NCBI RefSeq assembly: GCF_017744135.1
Contig: NZ_JAGHQU010000008.1
Span: 62,001 to 126,000 of the forward strand
Reading direction: 5' to 3'
Origin: Endozoicomonas sp. G2_2
GTDB taxonomy: Bacteria > Pseudomonadota > Gammaproteobacteria > Nevskiales > Salinisphaeraceae
Length of the DNA stretch: 64,000 nucleotides
The position numbers and the translations under genes are program-made. This document shows positions 46,831 through 57,040 of this stretch, piece by piece (position 1 is the first letter of the stretch; the number at the start of each line of letters is the position of its first letter). The notes under the pieces were generated by a model, which was not told where the DNA came from, searched no databases, and was given only the letters and a program-made list of their open reading frames with translations.

Positions 46831-48207
46831 ATGGGTCTACATATCGTTGTCCTCGCGGCGGGCAAGGGCAAACGCATGCACTCCGCGTTGCCGAAAGTCC
46901 TGCAGCCTCTGGGCGATCGCCCGCTGCTCAAGCACGTCGTCGAGGCCGCACAGGCGCTCGACCCGCAGCAGATTCACGTGGTCTACGGTCACGGCGCCGA
47001 GCAGGTGCAGTCTGCATTGGGCTATCTGGACGTGAACTGGGTCTATCAGGCACAGCAGCTTGGCACCGGCCATGCCGTCGCCCAGGCGATCGACGATGTG
47101 CCGGACGATGCCCGTGTGCTGGTGCTCTACGGCGACGTGCCGCTCATGCGTGCGGGCACCTTGTCGCATCTGGTGGAGGCGGCCGGCCGCGACGCGCTGG
47201 CACTGCTCACCGTGGTGCTGGATGATCCCGCGGGCTATGGGCGCATCAAGCGTAATGACGAGAACCGGGTGGTCGGTATCGTCGAGGACAAGGACACCAC
47301 CGCCGACGAACGCCATATCCGCGAGGTGAACACGGGCCTGCTGTGCGCGCAGGCGCGCCACTTGCGCGACTGGCTGTCGCGCCTGACCAACGAAAACACC
47401 CAAGGCGAGTACTACCTGACCGACTGCATCGCCATGGCATCGAGCGATGGGGTGCAGATCGTGGCCGGCCAGTCCGGCAACATCGAGGAGACCCAGGGCA
47501 TCAACAACAAGCGTGATCTCGCGCTGGCCGAGCGCCTGCTGCAGCGCCGGCAGGCGGATGCGCTCATGGATCAGGGCCTGACGCTGCGCGATCCCGATCG
47601 CTTCGATCTGCGTGGGTCCCTGCGCATCGGGCGTGACTGCCTGATCGACGTCAACGCGGTCATCGAAGGCGAAGTGGTGCTCGGTGACAACGTCACGGTC
47701 GGGCCGCACTGCGTGCTGCGCAACTGCGAAATCGGCGACCACAGTCAGGTGCTGTCGCATACCGTGATCGAGCACGCCCAGGTCGGTGCGCGTTGCCAGA
47801 TCGGGCCGTTCGCCCGTCTGAGGCCGGACACGCGACTGGCCGACCGCGCCAAGATCGGCAACTTCGTCGAGACCAAGAAGATCAGCCTCGGCGCGGGCAG
47901 CAAGATCAATCATCTCAGCTATGTCGGCGACGCCACCGTTGGCGACAACGTCAACATCGGTGCCGGTGTGATCACCTGCAACTACGACGGCGCCAACAAG
48001 CATGTCACCACCATTGGCGACGATGCCTTCATCGGTTCGGACAGCCAGCTCGTGGCGCCGGTGGATATCGGCCACGGCGCGACGATCGGGGCCGGCTCGA
48101 CGGTCACCAAGACCGCGCCCGCCGAGGCACTGACGCTGTCACGCGCCAAGCAGGTGAGTATCGACGGCTGGAAACGGCCGATAAAGCACACGCCCGGCCA
48201 CGACTAG
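46831..48207 (+). CDS. glmU: Bifunctional UDP-N-acetylglucosamine pyrophosphorylase / glucosamine-1-P acetyltransferase
   Basis: 458 aa. The N-terminal uridylyltransferase has LAAGKGKRMHSALPKVLQPL and QLGTGHAVAQAI. The C-terminal left-handed beta-helix acetyltransferase has GAGSKINHLSYVGDATVGDN and GAGVITCNYDGANKH. It makes UDP-GlcNAc for peptidoglycan, LPS and lipid A. glmS follows 60 bases later. Confidence 0.97.
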   Translation: MGLHIVVLAAGKGKRMHSALPKVLQPLGDRPLLKHVVEAAQALDPQQIHVVYGHGAEQVQSALGYLDVNWVYQAQQLGTGHAVAQAIDDVPDDARVLVLYGDVPLMRAGTLSHLVEAAGRDALALLTVVLDDPAGYGRIKRNDENRVVGIVEDKDTTADERHIREVNTGLLCAQARHLRDWLSRLTNENTQGEYYLTDCIAMASSDGVQIVAGQSGNIEETQGINNKRDLALAERLLQRRQADALMDQGLTLRDPDRFDLRGSLRIGRDCLIDVNAVIEGEVVLGDNVTVGPHCVLRNCEIGDHSQVLSHTVIEHAQVGARCQIGPFARLRPDTRLADRAKIGNFVETKKISLGAGSKINHLSYVGDATVGDNVNIGAGVITCNYDGANKHVTTIGDDAFIGSDSQLVAPVDIGHGATIGAGSTVTKTAPAEALTLSRAKQVSIDGWKRPIKHTPGHD

Positions 48208-48267
48208 CAGGCCGGATCACCGTGCCGGTCTTTCGCGGCGCGGTGCCACGAAAGAAGGAACGCTCGA

Positions 48268-50112
48268 ATGTGCGGAATTGTCGGGGCCAGCGCCCAGCGT
48301 GATGTCGAACCCATTCTGCTCGAAGGGCTGCGCCGGCTCGAATATCGCGGCTACGATTCCGCCGGTCTGGCGCTGGTGCACGACGGCGCGCTGGATCGCA
48401 CCCGCGCGGTCGGCAAGGTACAGGCGCTCGCCGACCGGCTCGACGAGGCGCCGCGCCCCGGCAGCCTGGGCATCGCCCATACCCGCTGGGCCACGCATGG
48501 CGGCGTGTCGGAGGCCAACGCCCATCCGCATGTCTCGACCGAGCGCGTCGCCGTTGTGCACAACGGCATCATCGAGAACTTCGAGCCGCTGCGCGCGCGG
48601 CTCGTGGACCAGGGCTACGAATTCACGTCGCAGACCGATACGGAAGTAATCGCCCATCTGGTCGACAGCCATCTCGGCACCGGCACCGATCTGGCAGGCG
48701 CGGTGCGCGCGACCGTGAACGAGCTGCACGGCGCCTATGCATTGGCCGTGGTCTGCCGCGACGATCCGCAAACGCTTGTGGCAACACGCAGCGGCTCGCC
48801 GCTGGTGCTTGGCGTGGGCATCGGCGAGCATTTCGTCGCCTCCGATGTGGCAGCACTGCTGCCGGTCACCCGCAATTTCGTCTACCTCGAGGAAGGCGAC
48901 CTGGTGATCATGAGCGCGGAGCGCTACGACATTCTCGACGGCGAAGGCCAGGTGGTCGAACGCGAGGTCAAGGAGACCGGGCTGTCGATCTCGGCGACAG
49001 AGAAAGGCGACTATCGCCATTTTATGCTCAAGGAGATCTACGAGCAGCCGCGGGCGCTGGCCGAAACCTGGCAGGGCCGGATCTCGGCCGACGATATCTT
49101 TGCCTCCAGCATCAGCGCCGAGGCCAAGACGCTGCTCGAAGGCGTCGAGGCGATCCATATCGTGGCCTGCGGTACCAGTCATCATGCCGGGTTGGTCGCG
49201 CGCTACTGGCTCGAATCGATGGCGCGTATTCCCTGCAACGTCGAACTGGCGAGCGAATATCGCTATCGCGACCCGGTGGTGCCCAAGAACTGCCTGTTCG
49301 TGACGCTTTCGCAATCGGGCGAGACCGCCGATACGCTCGCCGCGCTACGCTATGCCAAGTCCCTCGGCAACGGCCGCGACAATAACACCGGCGGATACAT
49401 GGCCACGCTGGCCATCTGCAACAAGCCGGAAACCTCGCTCACCCGCGAATCCGACCTGGTGCTGATGACCCACGCAGGACCGGAAATCGGCGTGGCGTCG
49501 ACTAAAGCCTTCACGACGCAGCTGCTGTGTCTGCTGCTGCTTACCGGCATGCTCGAGCGCGATAGCGCCGACCGGCGCGCGCTCGCGCAGGACGTTCATC
49601 GCGTCGCGGAAGCCGTCGAGCAGGTGCTCGATCTCGACGACGCTATTCGCAAACTGGCCGAAGAGTTTGTCGACAAGCAGCACGCCCTGTTTCTGGGGCG
49701 CGGGCCGATGTACCCGATCGCCATGGAGGGCGCGCTCAAGCTCAAGGAAATCTCCTACCTGCACGCCGAAGCCTATGCTGCCGGCGAACTCAAGCACGGC
49801 CCGCTCGCGCTTGTGGACGAAAAGATGCCGGTAATCGCGGTGGCGCCGAAGAACGACTGGCTCGAGAAGGTGAAATCGAATCTGCAGGAAGTGCGGGCGC
49901 GGGGCGGCAAGCTCTATGTGTTCGCGGACGCCGAAGCCGGACTCGATACCGGCCCCGGCATCACCGTGCTCGATATGCCGCATGTGGACGAAACCCTGGC
50001 GCCGATTGCCTATACCGTGCCGCTGCAGCTGCTCGCCTATCACGTTGCCGTGGCCAAGGGCACCGATGTCGACCAGCCGCGCAACCTGGCGAAGTCGGTC
50101 ACTGTCGAATAA
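48268..50112 (+). CDS. glmS: Glutamine--fructose-6-phosphate aminotransferase (isomerizing)
   Basis: 614 aa. The glutaminase domain begins MCGIVGAS with the catalytic Cys1 after Met removal, then [13 protein letters not shown] and [18 protein letters not shown]. Two SIS sugar-isomerase domains follow ([37 protein letters not shown]). The C-terminus NLAKSVTVE is the family end. It supplies glucosamine-6-P upstream of GlmU. No glmS ribozyme is expected or seen. Confidence 0.97.
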   Translation: MCGIVGASAQRDVEPILLEGLRRLEYRGYDSAGLALVHDGALDRTRAVGKVQALADRLDEAPRPGSLGIAHTRWATHGGVSEANAHPHVSTERVAVVHNGIIENFEPLRARLVDQGYEFTSQTDTEVIAHLVDSHLGTGTDLAGAVRATVNELHGAYALAVVCRDDPQTLVATRSGSPLVLGVGIGEHFVASDVAALLPVTRNFVYLEEGDLVIMSAERYDILDGEGQVVEREVKETGLSISATEKGDYRHFMLKEIYEQPRALAETWQGRISADDIFASSISAEAKTLLEGVEAIHIVACGTSHHAGLVARYWLESMARIPCNVELASEYRYRDPVVPKNCLFVTLSQSGETADTLAALRYAKSLGNGRDNNTGGYMATLAICNKPETSLTRESDLVLMTHAGPEIGVASTKAFTTQLLCLLLLTGMLERDSADRRALAQDVHRVAEAVEQVLDLDDAIRKLAEEFVDKQHALFLGRGPMYPIAMEGALKLKEISYLHAEAYAAGELKHGPLALVDEKMPVIAVAPKNDWLEKVKSNLQEVRARGGKLYVFADAEAGLDTGPGITVLDMPHVDETLAPIAYTVPLQLLAYHVAVAKGTDVDQPRNLAKSVTVE

Positions 50113-50204
50113 CGGCGCGTACCCTTAGAACGACGGACGCACATCGAGCCCGCAGGGCCCGAACTGTTTTCCCCGAGCCGGCGCGGCGTCTGCCCGCCGG
50201 CCGT

Positions 50205-50274
50205 CGCCCGGATCGTCGGGCGGCAGGGTGCCGCCTGTATCCGGTGATTGTGGCGCTTCGTCGGGCGCGAAGCG
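50205..50274. terminator. Two consecutive hairpins in the gene-poor stretch after glmS
   Basis: CGCCCG (50205-50210) with CGGGCG (50217-50222), then CGCTTCG (50254-50260) with CGAAGCG (50268-50274). Neither has a U-tract. They lie in 284 gene-free bases between glmS and the convergent DoxX-like gene and may end transcription from either side. Confidence 0.35.
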
Positions 50275-50396
50275 TTACCTCAGCCGCGCGATGCGGTTCG
50301 CACGTGGCGCATCGATGGTTCGTGGCGTGATCGCGGCCGATTTCCAGTGTGCTCGCGGGCCCGCGCGGCAGCGTGTGCTGCCCGGTAGCCTAGGTG

Positions 50397-50813
50397 TCAG
50401 CTGCGCTGCGAGCTGGTGAAGCTCAACATGCGATCCTGATCGCGCAGCAGATAGAGGGCGATACAGGCGGCCAGCATCGGCCATGCCGCGAAGAACAGCA
50501 GGTGTGTGCCTTCGAACGGCGTCAGATACTGGCGAAAGGCCGAGAAGGTCGATACGCCGTGCAAGACCATGACGAGACCATAGGTCAGCCGCTTTCGAAG
50601 CCCGGCGACGAACGCGATGATCAGCACACCCTCGAGAATGCCCAGCCCCCAGACCAGCATCGAGCCGACCCCGGGAATCGCGTAGAACTTCTCGAAGATG
50701 CCGGCCGCATGGGACGGGTTGGCGAACTTGTCGATGGTCCAGATGGCCATGACGATGAACACGCCCAGGCGCAGTAGCAGCAGACTCAGTTGCAGTCGTG
50801 TCCGGTCGGTCAT
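50397..50813 (-). CDS. DoxX-like integral membrane protein
   Basis: 138 aa with four membrane helices. RLQLSLLLLRLGVFIVMAIW, then DKFANPSHAAGIFEKFYAIP, matches the DoxX/DoxD-like pattern (first helix, then a kF..P.. loop). A GGAG about 10 bases upstream supports ATG 50813 rather than the longer frame, which would overlap the gene at 50866. It is likely co-transcribed with that AhpD-like gene; such pairs occur in thiol/redox homeostasis. Confidence 0.72.
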   Translation of the reverse strand: MTDRTRLQLSLLLLRLGVFIVMAIWTIDKFANPSHAAGIFEKFYAIPGVGSMLVWGLGILEGVLIIAFVAGLRKRLTYGLVMVLHGVSTFSAFRQYLTPFEGTHLLFFAAWPMLAACIALYLLRDQDRMLSFTSSQRS

Positions 50814-50865
50814 GGCGTCCATGCTCCAGCAGGCGTTGGCGTTGGAAGTCGCGGTCGCGTGTCGA

Positions 50866-51420
50866 TCAGCCGTTGTGTTGCCACGCAAACTTCTGGAACG
50901 GCGCGTCGACCGGCGTCTCGGCGAGGTGATTGACGTAGTTGCTCATCACTTTTTGCGATACGCCAAGAACCACCTCGAGCAACTGACGGCGCGTATAGCC
51001 GGCGTCGAGAAACGCCTGGACCGCGTCGTCGCTGACTTCGCCGCGCTGTCGCACGACGCTCAGCGTGAAGTCGCGCAGGGCTTCGAGTCGTGCCGTGGGC
51101 AGCTCGGTTTCGTCGCGCAGCGCGTCCGTGATCGCGTCATCGACCCCCATCTGTTTCGCGATGGCGGTATGCGCGGGTACACAGTAGTGGCAGCCGTGCT
51201 CGACGTTGATGCTCTGCCAGACAACCGTCTGTTCCTCGGCGCTGAAGCTGGTGTGGAGAAACAACGCATGCAGGTGCTGATAGCCCTCGAGCAGGCCGGG
51301 TGCTTCGGCCATTACGGCATGCAGGTTCGGAATCATGCCGAAATCCTTTACCGAGTTCTCGAGCAATGGCTTGCTGTCTTCGGGGGCGGTTTGTCGATCG
51401 TGGCGCATGAAATCGGCCAT
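50866..51420 (-). CDS. Carboxymuconolactone decarboxylase / AhpD-like peroxidase-type protein
   Basis: 184 aa. The AhpD-type active site is NVEHGCHYCVPAHTAIAKQM, a CxxC followed by the conserved His, used with a thiol partner to reduce peroxides. The helix QTVVWQSINV precedes it as in the CMD family. The Met at 51420 (MADFMRHDRQ) was chosen because the longer frame runs into the divergent promoter. It is divergent from a TetR gene, its likely regulator. Confidence 0.82.
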   Translation of the reverse strand: MADFMRHDRQTAPEDSKPLLENSVKDFGMIPNLHAVMAEAPGLLEGYQHLHALFLHTSFSAEEQTVVWQSINVEHGCHYCVPAHTAIAKQMGVDDAITDALRDETELPTARLEALRDFTLSVVRQRGEVSDDAVQAFLDAGYTRRQLLEVVLGVSQKVMSNYVNHLAETPVDAPFQKFAWQHNG

Positions 51421-51498
51421 GGGGCGAATCCTTGGGTTCGAGTGGCGCTGCCCGGGGATGCGGCGCCGGCAGAATGCTGCGGCACAGATTAATCGTAA

Positions 51499-51514
51499 TT
51501 GAGCAATCACTCAA
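51499..51514. promoter_or_regulatory. Putative TetR operator
   Basis: TTGAG (51499-51503) and CTCAA (51510-51514) form a perfect dyad with a 6-base centre in the AT-rich 149-base gap between the divergent AhpD-like and TetR genes. Flanking bases extend the symmetry imperfectly. This is a typical site for autoregulation by a divergent TetR repressor. Confidence 0.5.
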
Positions 51515-51569
51515 GTTAGAATGATTTTCTCTTTTCCGGCGTCTAACCGCCACCTGCTTCGTATACGCC

Positions 51570-52178
51570 ATGCCGCGCCAACCGCTCTACGATCGTCAGC
51601 ACGCTCTCGACCAGGCGGTGCAGCTGTTCTGGGAACAGGGTTTTCATGCGACGTCGATCAAGGACGTGGAGCGCGCGCTGGATATGCGTCCGGGCAGTAT
51701 CTATGGCGCGTTCGGCAACAAGGTTCGGCTTTTCCAGGCCGCGCTGGATCGTTATGCCGAGCAGGGCCTCGCCGAGCTGGATGCGCAGCTGCAGGCGCAC
51801 GCCTCCCCGCTGGCCGGGCTGGCGGCCTACCTGCGCAGCCTGGGCGGATTGCGGGACCGGCAGATGCCCTGCCGGGCGTGCATGCTAGTCAAGAGTCTGC
51901 TCGAGCTCAACGAGCGCGATGACGCTACACGGCGTCAGGCCGACCAGCTGTTGGCGGCCATGGAAAGTCGTTTCGTGGCCTGCTTCGAGGCGGCCCGGAC
52001 GGCGGGTGAGCTGTCTGCAGCGCACGATCCGCGCCGGTTGGGGCGCCGCCTGCAGGCCCAAGTGATGGGCATGCGCGCTTACGCGCAGCGCGATGTCGAT
52101 GCCGCCGCCTTGCACGAGCTGGCTGAAGACATGGCCGGCTCGGTGGAGAAGCTGCGCGACCCGTCCGCCGGTCGCTGA
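51570..52178 (+). CDS. TetR/AcrR-family transcriptional regulator
   Basis: 202 aa. The N-terminal HTH is HALDQAVQLFWEQGFHATSI with the recognition helix in RPGSIYGAFGNKVRLF. The C-terminal ligand domain contains MPCRACMLVKS (Cys101-x2-Cys104), a pair that could sense electrophiles or oxidants. It is divergent from the AhpD-like/DoxX pair and likely represses it. Ligand unknown. Confidence 0.85.
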   Translation: MPRQPLYDRQHALDQAVQLFWEQGFHATSIKDVERALDMRPGSIYGAFGNKVRLFQAALDRYAEQGLAELDAQLQAHASPLAGLAAYLRSLGGLRDRQMPCRACMLVKSLLELNERDDATRRQADQLLAAMESRFVACFEAARTAGELSAAHDPRRLGRRLQAQVMGMRAYAQRDVDAAALHELAEDMAGSVEKLRDPSAGR

Positions 52179-52269
52179 CGTCGTCGCGGCGCGTTTGCTG
52201 CGGTCTACAACCTTTGACGTGTAGCCGGTTCTACGCTGCTTGTGCGATCTTGCCTCGCAGGAGGAGCGC

Positions 52270-52722
52270 ATGAGCGAACAAGAAAAAACCAATGGCTGGG
52301 CCGGTACGCGTCGCTATATGCCCCGCGTGGGCGATACCGCCGAACGCCGACTCGATATCAGCGAACGTCATATCGATCTGTTCACGCAAATGAGCGGGGA
52401 TCGCAATCCGTTGCATACCGACCGGGCAGCGGCGGAGCAGTCCCGTTTCGGCGGTCTGATCGTGCAGGGCGGGGTGACGACCGGCATTCTCAATGCCGTG
52501 GTCGCCGAGGATCTGCCGGGCCCGGGTAGCGTGTTTCTCAGCGTGGATTGGAAGTTCTCCAAGCCGGTATACGTTGGCGACACCATCACCGGGCGGGTGG
52601 AAATCGTGAGCGTCCGCGAGGACAAACCGTTCTGCAACATACGCACCACGGTCGAGAACCAGAAGGGTGAGGTCTGTGTTTCCGGCGATGCGGTAACCTA
52701 CACGACCCCGCTGCCGCAGTGA
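52270..52722 (+). CDS. MaoC-like dehydratase / (R)-specific enoyl-CoA hydratase family
   Basis: 150 aa hotdog protein. The hydratase-2 motif is DLFTQMSGDRNPLHTDRAAAEQSRFGGLIVQGGV (two adjoining parts: Asp and His catalytic pair, then the G-rich loop). AGGAGGAG directly upstream gives ATG 52270. Its TGA overlaps the MFS GTG start, so the two proteins are translationally coupled. It may hydrate enoyl-CoA for polyhydroxyalkanoate or other pathways. Confidence 0.82.
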   Translation: MSEQEKTNGWAGTRRYMPRVGDTAERRLDISERHIDLFTQMSGDRNPLHTDRAAAEQSRFGGLIVQGGVTTGILNAVVAEDLPGPGSVFLSVDWKFSKPVYVGDTITGRVEIVSVREDKPFCNIRTTVENQKGEVCVSGDAVTYTTPLPQ

Positions 52723-53960
52723 CCGACGCGCCCGCTGCCGCACCGCTGCAGGATCCGGCCGGACGCTGGCGCGCGCTCGTCGTGCTTGCCAGCGCCATGC
52801 TGCTGGGCATGACGACCTGGTTTTCCGCGACCGCGGTCGTGCCGCAGCTGCGTGATCTCTGGGCGTTGAGTCCGGCGCAGTCCGCGTGGATGACGATCGC
52901 CGTTCAACTGGGCTTCGTGGCCGGGGCGCTGGCCTCTGCAGTGTTCAACATCGCCGACCGCGTGCCGCCGCGCCGGCTAATGCTGTACGGCGGGGTCGGC
53001 GCGGCGGTGGCCAACCTTCTGCTGCTCGCCGGCCCGCCCATCGCGATTGCGATCGCCCTGCGTGCGATCACCGGGTTCTGTCTGGCCAGCGTGTACCCGC
53101 CGGCCATGAAAGCCATGGCGACCTGGTTCAAGCTCAAGCGCGGCACGGCGCTCGGTATCATGGTCGGCGCGCTGACCATGGGTTCGGCCGCGCCGCATCT
53201 GGTCAACGGCCTGGGTGGGTTGGATTGGCGTACCGTGATTCTGGCGACCTCGATCATGTCGCTGGCCGGCGGCCTGGTCGCTGAATATCTCGGCCGCGAT
53301 GGGCCGTTTGATTTTCCGCGCGCCGTGTTCGATCCACGCAAGGCCTGGCAGGCGTTTTCCGACCGGCCGGTTTATCTCGCCTCCATCGGTTATTTCGGGC
53401 ACATGTGGGAGCTTTACGCCATGTGGGCCTGGTTCTCCGTGTTCTTCGGCGACGTGCTTACCGCGCAGGCCATCGACGCGCCGCTGGCCTGGAGTGCGAT
53501 CGCCACGTTCGTTGTCATCGGTGTCGGGGCGCTGGGTTGCTGGGTCGGCGGCATGCTCGGCGACCGATGGGGGCGTGGGCGCGCGACGTCTCTGGCGATG
53601 ATCGTGTCCGGCAGCTGCGCGGTGATCATCGGGCTGATTCCGGCCGCCGCCTGGCCGCTGGTGCTGATTGTCGGCCTGGTCTGGGGCTTCTGGGTGGTGG
53701 CCGACTCGGCCCAGTTCTCCACCGTTATCACCGAGCTGGGTGATCAGGCGTATGTCGGCACCGCGCTGACGCTGCAGCTGGCCATCGGCTATGTCCTGAC
53801 CGTACCCACGCTGTGGCTGATCCCGATCGTGCACGGCGCTTTCGGATGGGGCGCCGCTTTTGCCCTGCTCGCGCTGGGGCCCCTGGTCGGCACGATTGCG
53901 ATGCAAAAACTGGCGCGGATCGAGAAAAGATACGCGAATCGAACCGAAGGCTTCTCGTAG
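52719..53960 (+). CDS. MFS transporter
   Basis: 413 aa with about 12 membrane helices. The helix 2-3 loop ASAVFNIADRVPPRRLMLYGG fits the MFS A-motif region, and GFCLASVYPPAMKAMATWF resembles the cyanate/nitrate-nitrite (CynX/NarK-like) branch. Start is the GTG overlapping the MaoC stop. Substrate unknown; coupling to a MaoC hydratase suggests a carboxylic acid. Confidence 0.82.
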   Translation: MTDAPAAAPLQDPAGRWRALVVLASAMLLGMTTWFSATAVVPQLRDLWALSPAQSAWMTIAVQLGFVAGALASAVFNIADRVPPRRLMLYGGVGAAVANLLLLAGPPIAIAIALRAITGFCLASVYPPAMKAMATWFKLKRGTALGIMVGALTMGSAAPHLVNGLGGLDWRTVILATSIMSLAGGLVAEYLGRDGPFDFPRAVFDPRKAWQAFSDRPVYLASIGYFGHMWELYAMWAWFSVFFGDVLTAQAIDAPLAWSAIATFVVIGVGALGCWVGGMLGDRWGRGRATSLAMIVSGSCAVIIGLIPAAAWPLVLIVGLVWGFWVVADSAQFSTVITELGDQAYVGTALTLQLAIGYVLTVPTLWLIPIVHGAFGWGAAFALLALGPLVGTIAMQKLARIEKRYANRTEGFS

Positions 53961-53969
53961 ACGTGAAAA

Positions 53970-53997
53970 AGCCCGCATGCGTCTTTGCATGCGGGCT
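53970..53997. terminator. Rho-independent terminator (best for the minus strand)
   Basis: AGCCCGCATGC (53970-53980) pairs with GCATGCGGGCT (53987-53997), 11 bp, loop GTCTTT. On the minus strand the stem is followed by TTTTT, so it terminates the DUF2267 transcript; on the plus strand it lies right after the MFS stop. Confidence 0.85.
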
Positions 53998-54039
53998 CGA
54001 TTCTCCTGCGGCGCTGAAAGCGCTGCCTCGGTTTGCTGA

Positions 54040-54426
54040 TCAGCTCGCGAGCAGCGTGTTGATATCGGCCGGTAGCTCGAAAGTCACGTCGACGAATTCG
54101 CCGGTGGTGACGGCTTTCTTGAACGTGTTGATCACCACGCGCACGGGCTCACGCACGTCGTCGGCGCTCATGTCGGCACGGGTGGCGACTTCCGTGTAGA
54201 AATCCTCAAGCTCGACCTTGCCGTCGGCCTCGCCGGTCTGCTGCTGGCCACCCTTGAGAGCGGCCTGCGACAGCTCGCTGGGCAGCTGCGAGGTCATCTG
54301 CCGGATTTCTTCCTGCGGCAGATGCAGGCACAGCGCCTCGATGGTCGCAAAGCTCACGTTCGTGGCTACGGTACGGTCGCTGATGCCGGCCTGCTCGACG
54401 CGATTGATGAATTCTTCGGTCTGCAT
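54040..54426 (-). CDS. DUF2267 family protein
   Basis: 128 aa cytoplasmic all-helical protein. It opens MQTEEFINRVEQAGISDRTV and shows FATIEALCLHLPQEEIRQMTSQLP, the DUF2267 signature. Later EDFYTEVATRADMSADDVREP resembles the second helical repeat. The family is often stress-related with no defined function. It lies 178 bases downstream of the copper ATPase on the same strand. Confidence 0.8.
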   Translation of the reverse strand: MQTEEFINRVEQAGISDRTVATNVSFATIEALCLHLPQEEIRQMTSQLPSELSQAALKGGQQQTGEADGKVELEDFYTEVATRADMSADDVREPVRVVINTFKKAVTTGEFVDVTFELPADINTLLAS

Positions 54427-54604
54427 ACGTTGGTCCTTGTTCGTCCTGTTTTATGCGGTGCGACACGCACGGGGCGTGTCGGCGTGGCGCAGACTGTGCC
54501 CACCGCAGATACCCGCGGCTATCAGGACAAACCCGTAATCTCGGTATTCGCGCGTCGCTCAGCGGGCGACCGGGCCCAAAACCTTCAGGCTCGGTCGCGG
54601 TCGC

Positions 54605-57040
54605 TCAAAGCGAGGCGCGCCGCAACCGCAGCGCGTTGCTGATCACCGACACCGACGACAGGCTCATCGCCGCCGCGGCCAGCATCGGCGAGAGCATGGC
54701 GCCGAACAGCGGATACAACACGCCCGCCGCGATCGGCACGCCGGCGCCGTTGTAGATGAAGGCGAAGAACAGATTCTGGCGAATATTGCGCATGCTCTGT
54801 TTCGACAGGCGCACCGCCTTGGCGATGCCGCGCAGATCGCCCTTCACCAGCGTGATGCGCGCGCTTTCCATGGCAACGTCGGTGCCGGTGCCCATGGCAA
54901 TGCCGACATCGGCCCTGGCCAGTGCGGGGGCATCGTTCACGCCGTCGCCGGCCATTGCCACCGTGAGACCGTCGCGCTGGAATTGCTCGACCAGGGCGTG
55001 CTTGTCTTCGGGAAGCGCACCGGCATGGACTTCGTCGATACTCAGATCGCCGGCCACGGCTCGGGCCGTGGTTTCGCTGTCGCCGGTGAGCATCACCAGC
55101 CGCAGGCCAGCGTCGTGCAGAATCCGGACGGCCTCGCGGGTGCTGGGCTTGATTGGGTCGGCAACCGCGACCAGTCCGGCCAGCGCGCCGTCCACGGCCA
55201 CGAACATCACCGTATCGCCGGCCTCGCGGCGCTTGTCGGCCGCTGCGCGCAACGCTTCGGTGTCGATGTCGTGGTCTTGCATCAGCGCGGTATTGCCGAT
55301 GAGCACATCACGATCGTCGATACGGCCGCGCACGCCGCGCCCGGTGAGCGATTCGAAATCGGTCACGTCGCGCAGGGCGATGTCGCGCTCGGCCGCGCCG
55401 TCGACGATCGAGCGTGCCAGCGGATGTTCGCTGGCGTTTTCCAGCGCGGCGACCAGCGCCAGCAGTTCGTCTTCGGCAAGATCGCCACTGGGCTCCACCG
55501 CCACCAGGCGTGGCTGGCCCTCGGTGAGCGTGCCGGTCTTGTCCATGAGCAGCACGTCGATGTTTTCCATGTGCTCCAGCGCCTCGGCATCGCGAATGAG
55601 CACGCCTTCGCGCGCGCCGCGGCCGATGCCGACCATCACCGACATCGGCGTGGCCAGGCCCAGTGCACAGGGACAGGCGATGATCAGCACCGAAATCGCG
55701 GCGACCAGCGCATACGACAGCGACGGCTCGGGCCCGATCAGCGCCCAGACCACGAAGGCCGCGATCGCGCACAGCACCACGGCCGGCACGAACACACCGG
55801 CGACCTTGTCCGCCAGGCCCTGGATCGGCGCCCGCGAACGCTGGGCGTTGGCGACCATGTCGACGATGCGCGAAAGCACCGTGTCGTCGCCGACCGATTC
55901 GGCCTGCATCACGAAGCTGCCGGTCTGGTTGACCGTGCCGCCGGTTACGCTGTCGCCGGTCTGTTTTTCCTGCGGCACCGGCTCGCCGGTGATCATGGAT
56001 TCATCCAGCGTCGAGCGGCCGTCGACCAGGATGCCGTCCACCGGCACCTTTTCGCCCGGCCGCACGCGCAGGCGATCGCCGGCAGTCAGATCGTCGAGCG
56101 CGACATCGGTTTCGTTGCCGTTCTCGTCCAGGCGATGCGCGCTGGGCGGCGCCAGATCGAGCAGCGACGCCAGCGCCCGCGAGGTCTGGCCACGGGCCCG
56201 CGCTTCCATCACCTGACCGAGCAGAATCAGGGTGATGATGACCGCCGCCGCCTCGAAATACAGCGGCGCGTGCCCGGCGCCGGAGAGGAAGGATTCCGGC
56301 AGCACGCCGGGCAAAAGCAGCGCCACGATGGAAAAACCGTAGGCCGCGCCCACGCCGAGCGCGATCAGCGTCCACATGTTGGGGCTGGCGTTGACCACCG
56401 ACTGCCAGGCGCGCTTGAAGGCGAAGCCACCGCACCAGAACACCACCGGTGTGGCGAGCAGCAGCTGGACCCAGCCGAAGGCGGCGCCGAACATGCCGTG
56501 CAGGTCCACGCCCGGCACCATGTCGCCCATGGCCAGCACGAATACGGCCGCCGACAGCGGCAGGCTGACCGTAAATCGGCGCAGCATGGCCTTGAGTTCC
56601 GGGTCGTCGGTATCGGGGCTGACGGTGGTCGGCTCCAGGGCCATGCCGCATTTCGGGCAGTCGCCGGGTTCGTCCTCGACGATCTCGGGGTGCATGGGGC
56701 AGGTGTACCGGGTCTGGCGTTTCGGCGGCTTGGCTGGTTCCAGCGCCATGCCGCATTTGGGGCAGTCGTCCGGCTCGTCGCTTTCCACCCCGGGACACAT
56801 CGGGCAGATATAGCGCGTGCCCGGCGGTGCCGGCGCGGCATCGGACGCCGTCGGGTTCAGGAACGATTCGGGATCCGCGGCGAAACGATCGCGACAGCGC
56901 GTGCAGCAGAACTGCCAGGTTCGACCGGCGTATTCGTGGGCCGGCGCGTCCGGCGCGGTCACGGTCATGCCGCAGACCGGGTCCTTGGCGGCGCCGTCGT
57001 CGTGGGGCGTGTTGGCGCTGTGGCAGCAGTGATCAGTCAT
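54605..57040 (-). CDS. Copper-translocating P1B-type ATPase with YHS and two heavy-metal-binding domains
   Basis: 811 aa inner-membrane Cu+ exporter. N-terminal order: YHS domain (~18-62, DPVCGMTV...FCCTRC), then two HMBD zinc-ribbon-like units (~77-102, YICPMCPG; ~112-137, YTCPMHPE), instead of the usual HMA domains. The core has TGEP (351-354), the metal-site CPC (456-458, [13 protein letters not shown]) and phosphorylation DKTGT (500-504). The start ATG overlaps the stop of the upstream MerR gene by 8 bases, so regulator and pump form one operon. Confidence 0.92.
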   Translation of the reverse strand: MTDHCCHSANTPHDDGAAKDPVCGMTVTAPDAPAHEYAGRTWQFCCTRCRDRFAADPESFLNPTASDAAPAPPGTRYICPMCPGVESDEPDDCPKCGMALEPAKPPKRQTRYTCPMHPEIVEDEPGDCPKCGMALEPTTVSPDTDDPELKAMLRRFTVSLPLSAAVFVLAMGDMVPGVDLHGMFGAAFGWVQLLLATPVVFWCGGFAFKRAWQSVVNASPNMWTLIALGVGAAYGFSIVALLLPGVLPESFLSGAGHAPLYFEAAAVIITLILLGQVMEARARGQTSRALASLLDLAPPSAHRLDENGNETDVALDDLTAGDRLRVRPGEKVPVDGILVDGRSTLDESMITGEPVPQEKQTGDSVTGGTVNQTGSFVMQAESVGDDTVLSRIVDMVANAQRSRAPIQGLADKVAGVFVPAVVLCAIAAFVVWALIGPEPSLSYALVAAISVLIIACPCALGLATPMSVMVGIGRGAREGVLIRDAEALEHMENIDVLLMDKTGTLTEGQPRLVAVEPSGDLAEDELLALVAALENASEHPLARSIVDGAAERDIALRDVTDFESLTGRGVRGRIDDRDVLIGNTALMQDHDIDTEALRAAADKRREAGDTVMFVAVDGALAGLVAVADPIKPSTREAVRILHDAGLRLVMLTGDSETTARAVAGDLSIDEVHAGALPEDKHALVEQFQRDGLTVAMAGDGVNDAPALARADVGIAMGTGTDVAMESARITLVKGDLRGIAKAVRLSKQSMRNIRQNLFFAFIYNGAGVPIAAGVLYPLFGAMLSPMLAAAAMSLSSVSVISNALRLRRASL

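Noticed and set aside
50228-50419. Small plus-strand frame of 63 codons after glmS
   Set aside because: No ribosome site or family resemblance; the region holds hairpins and reads as non-coding.
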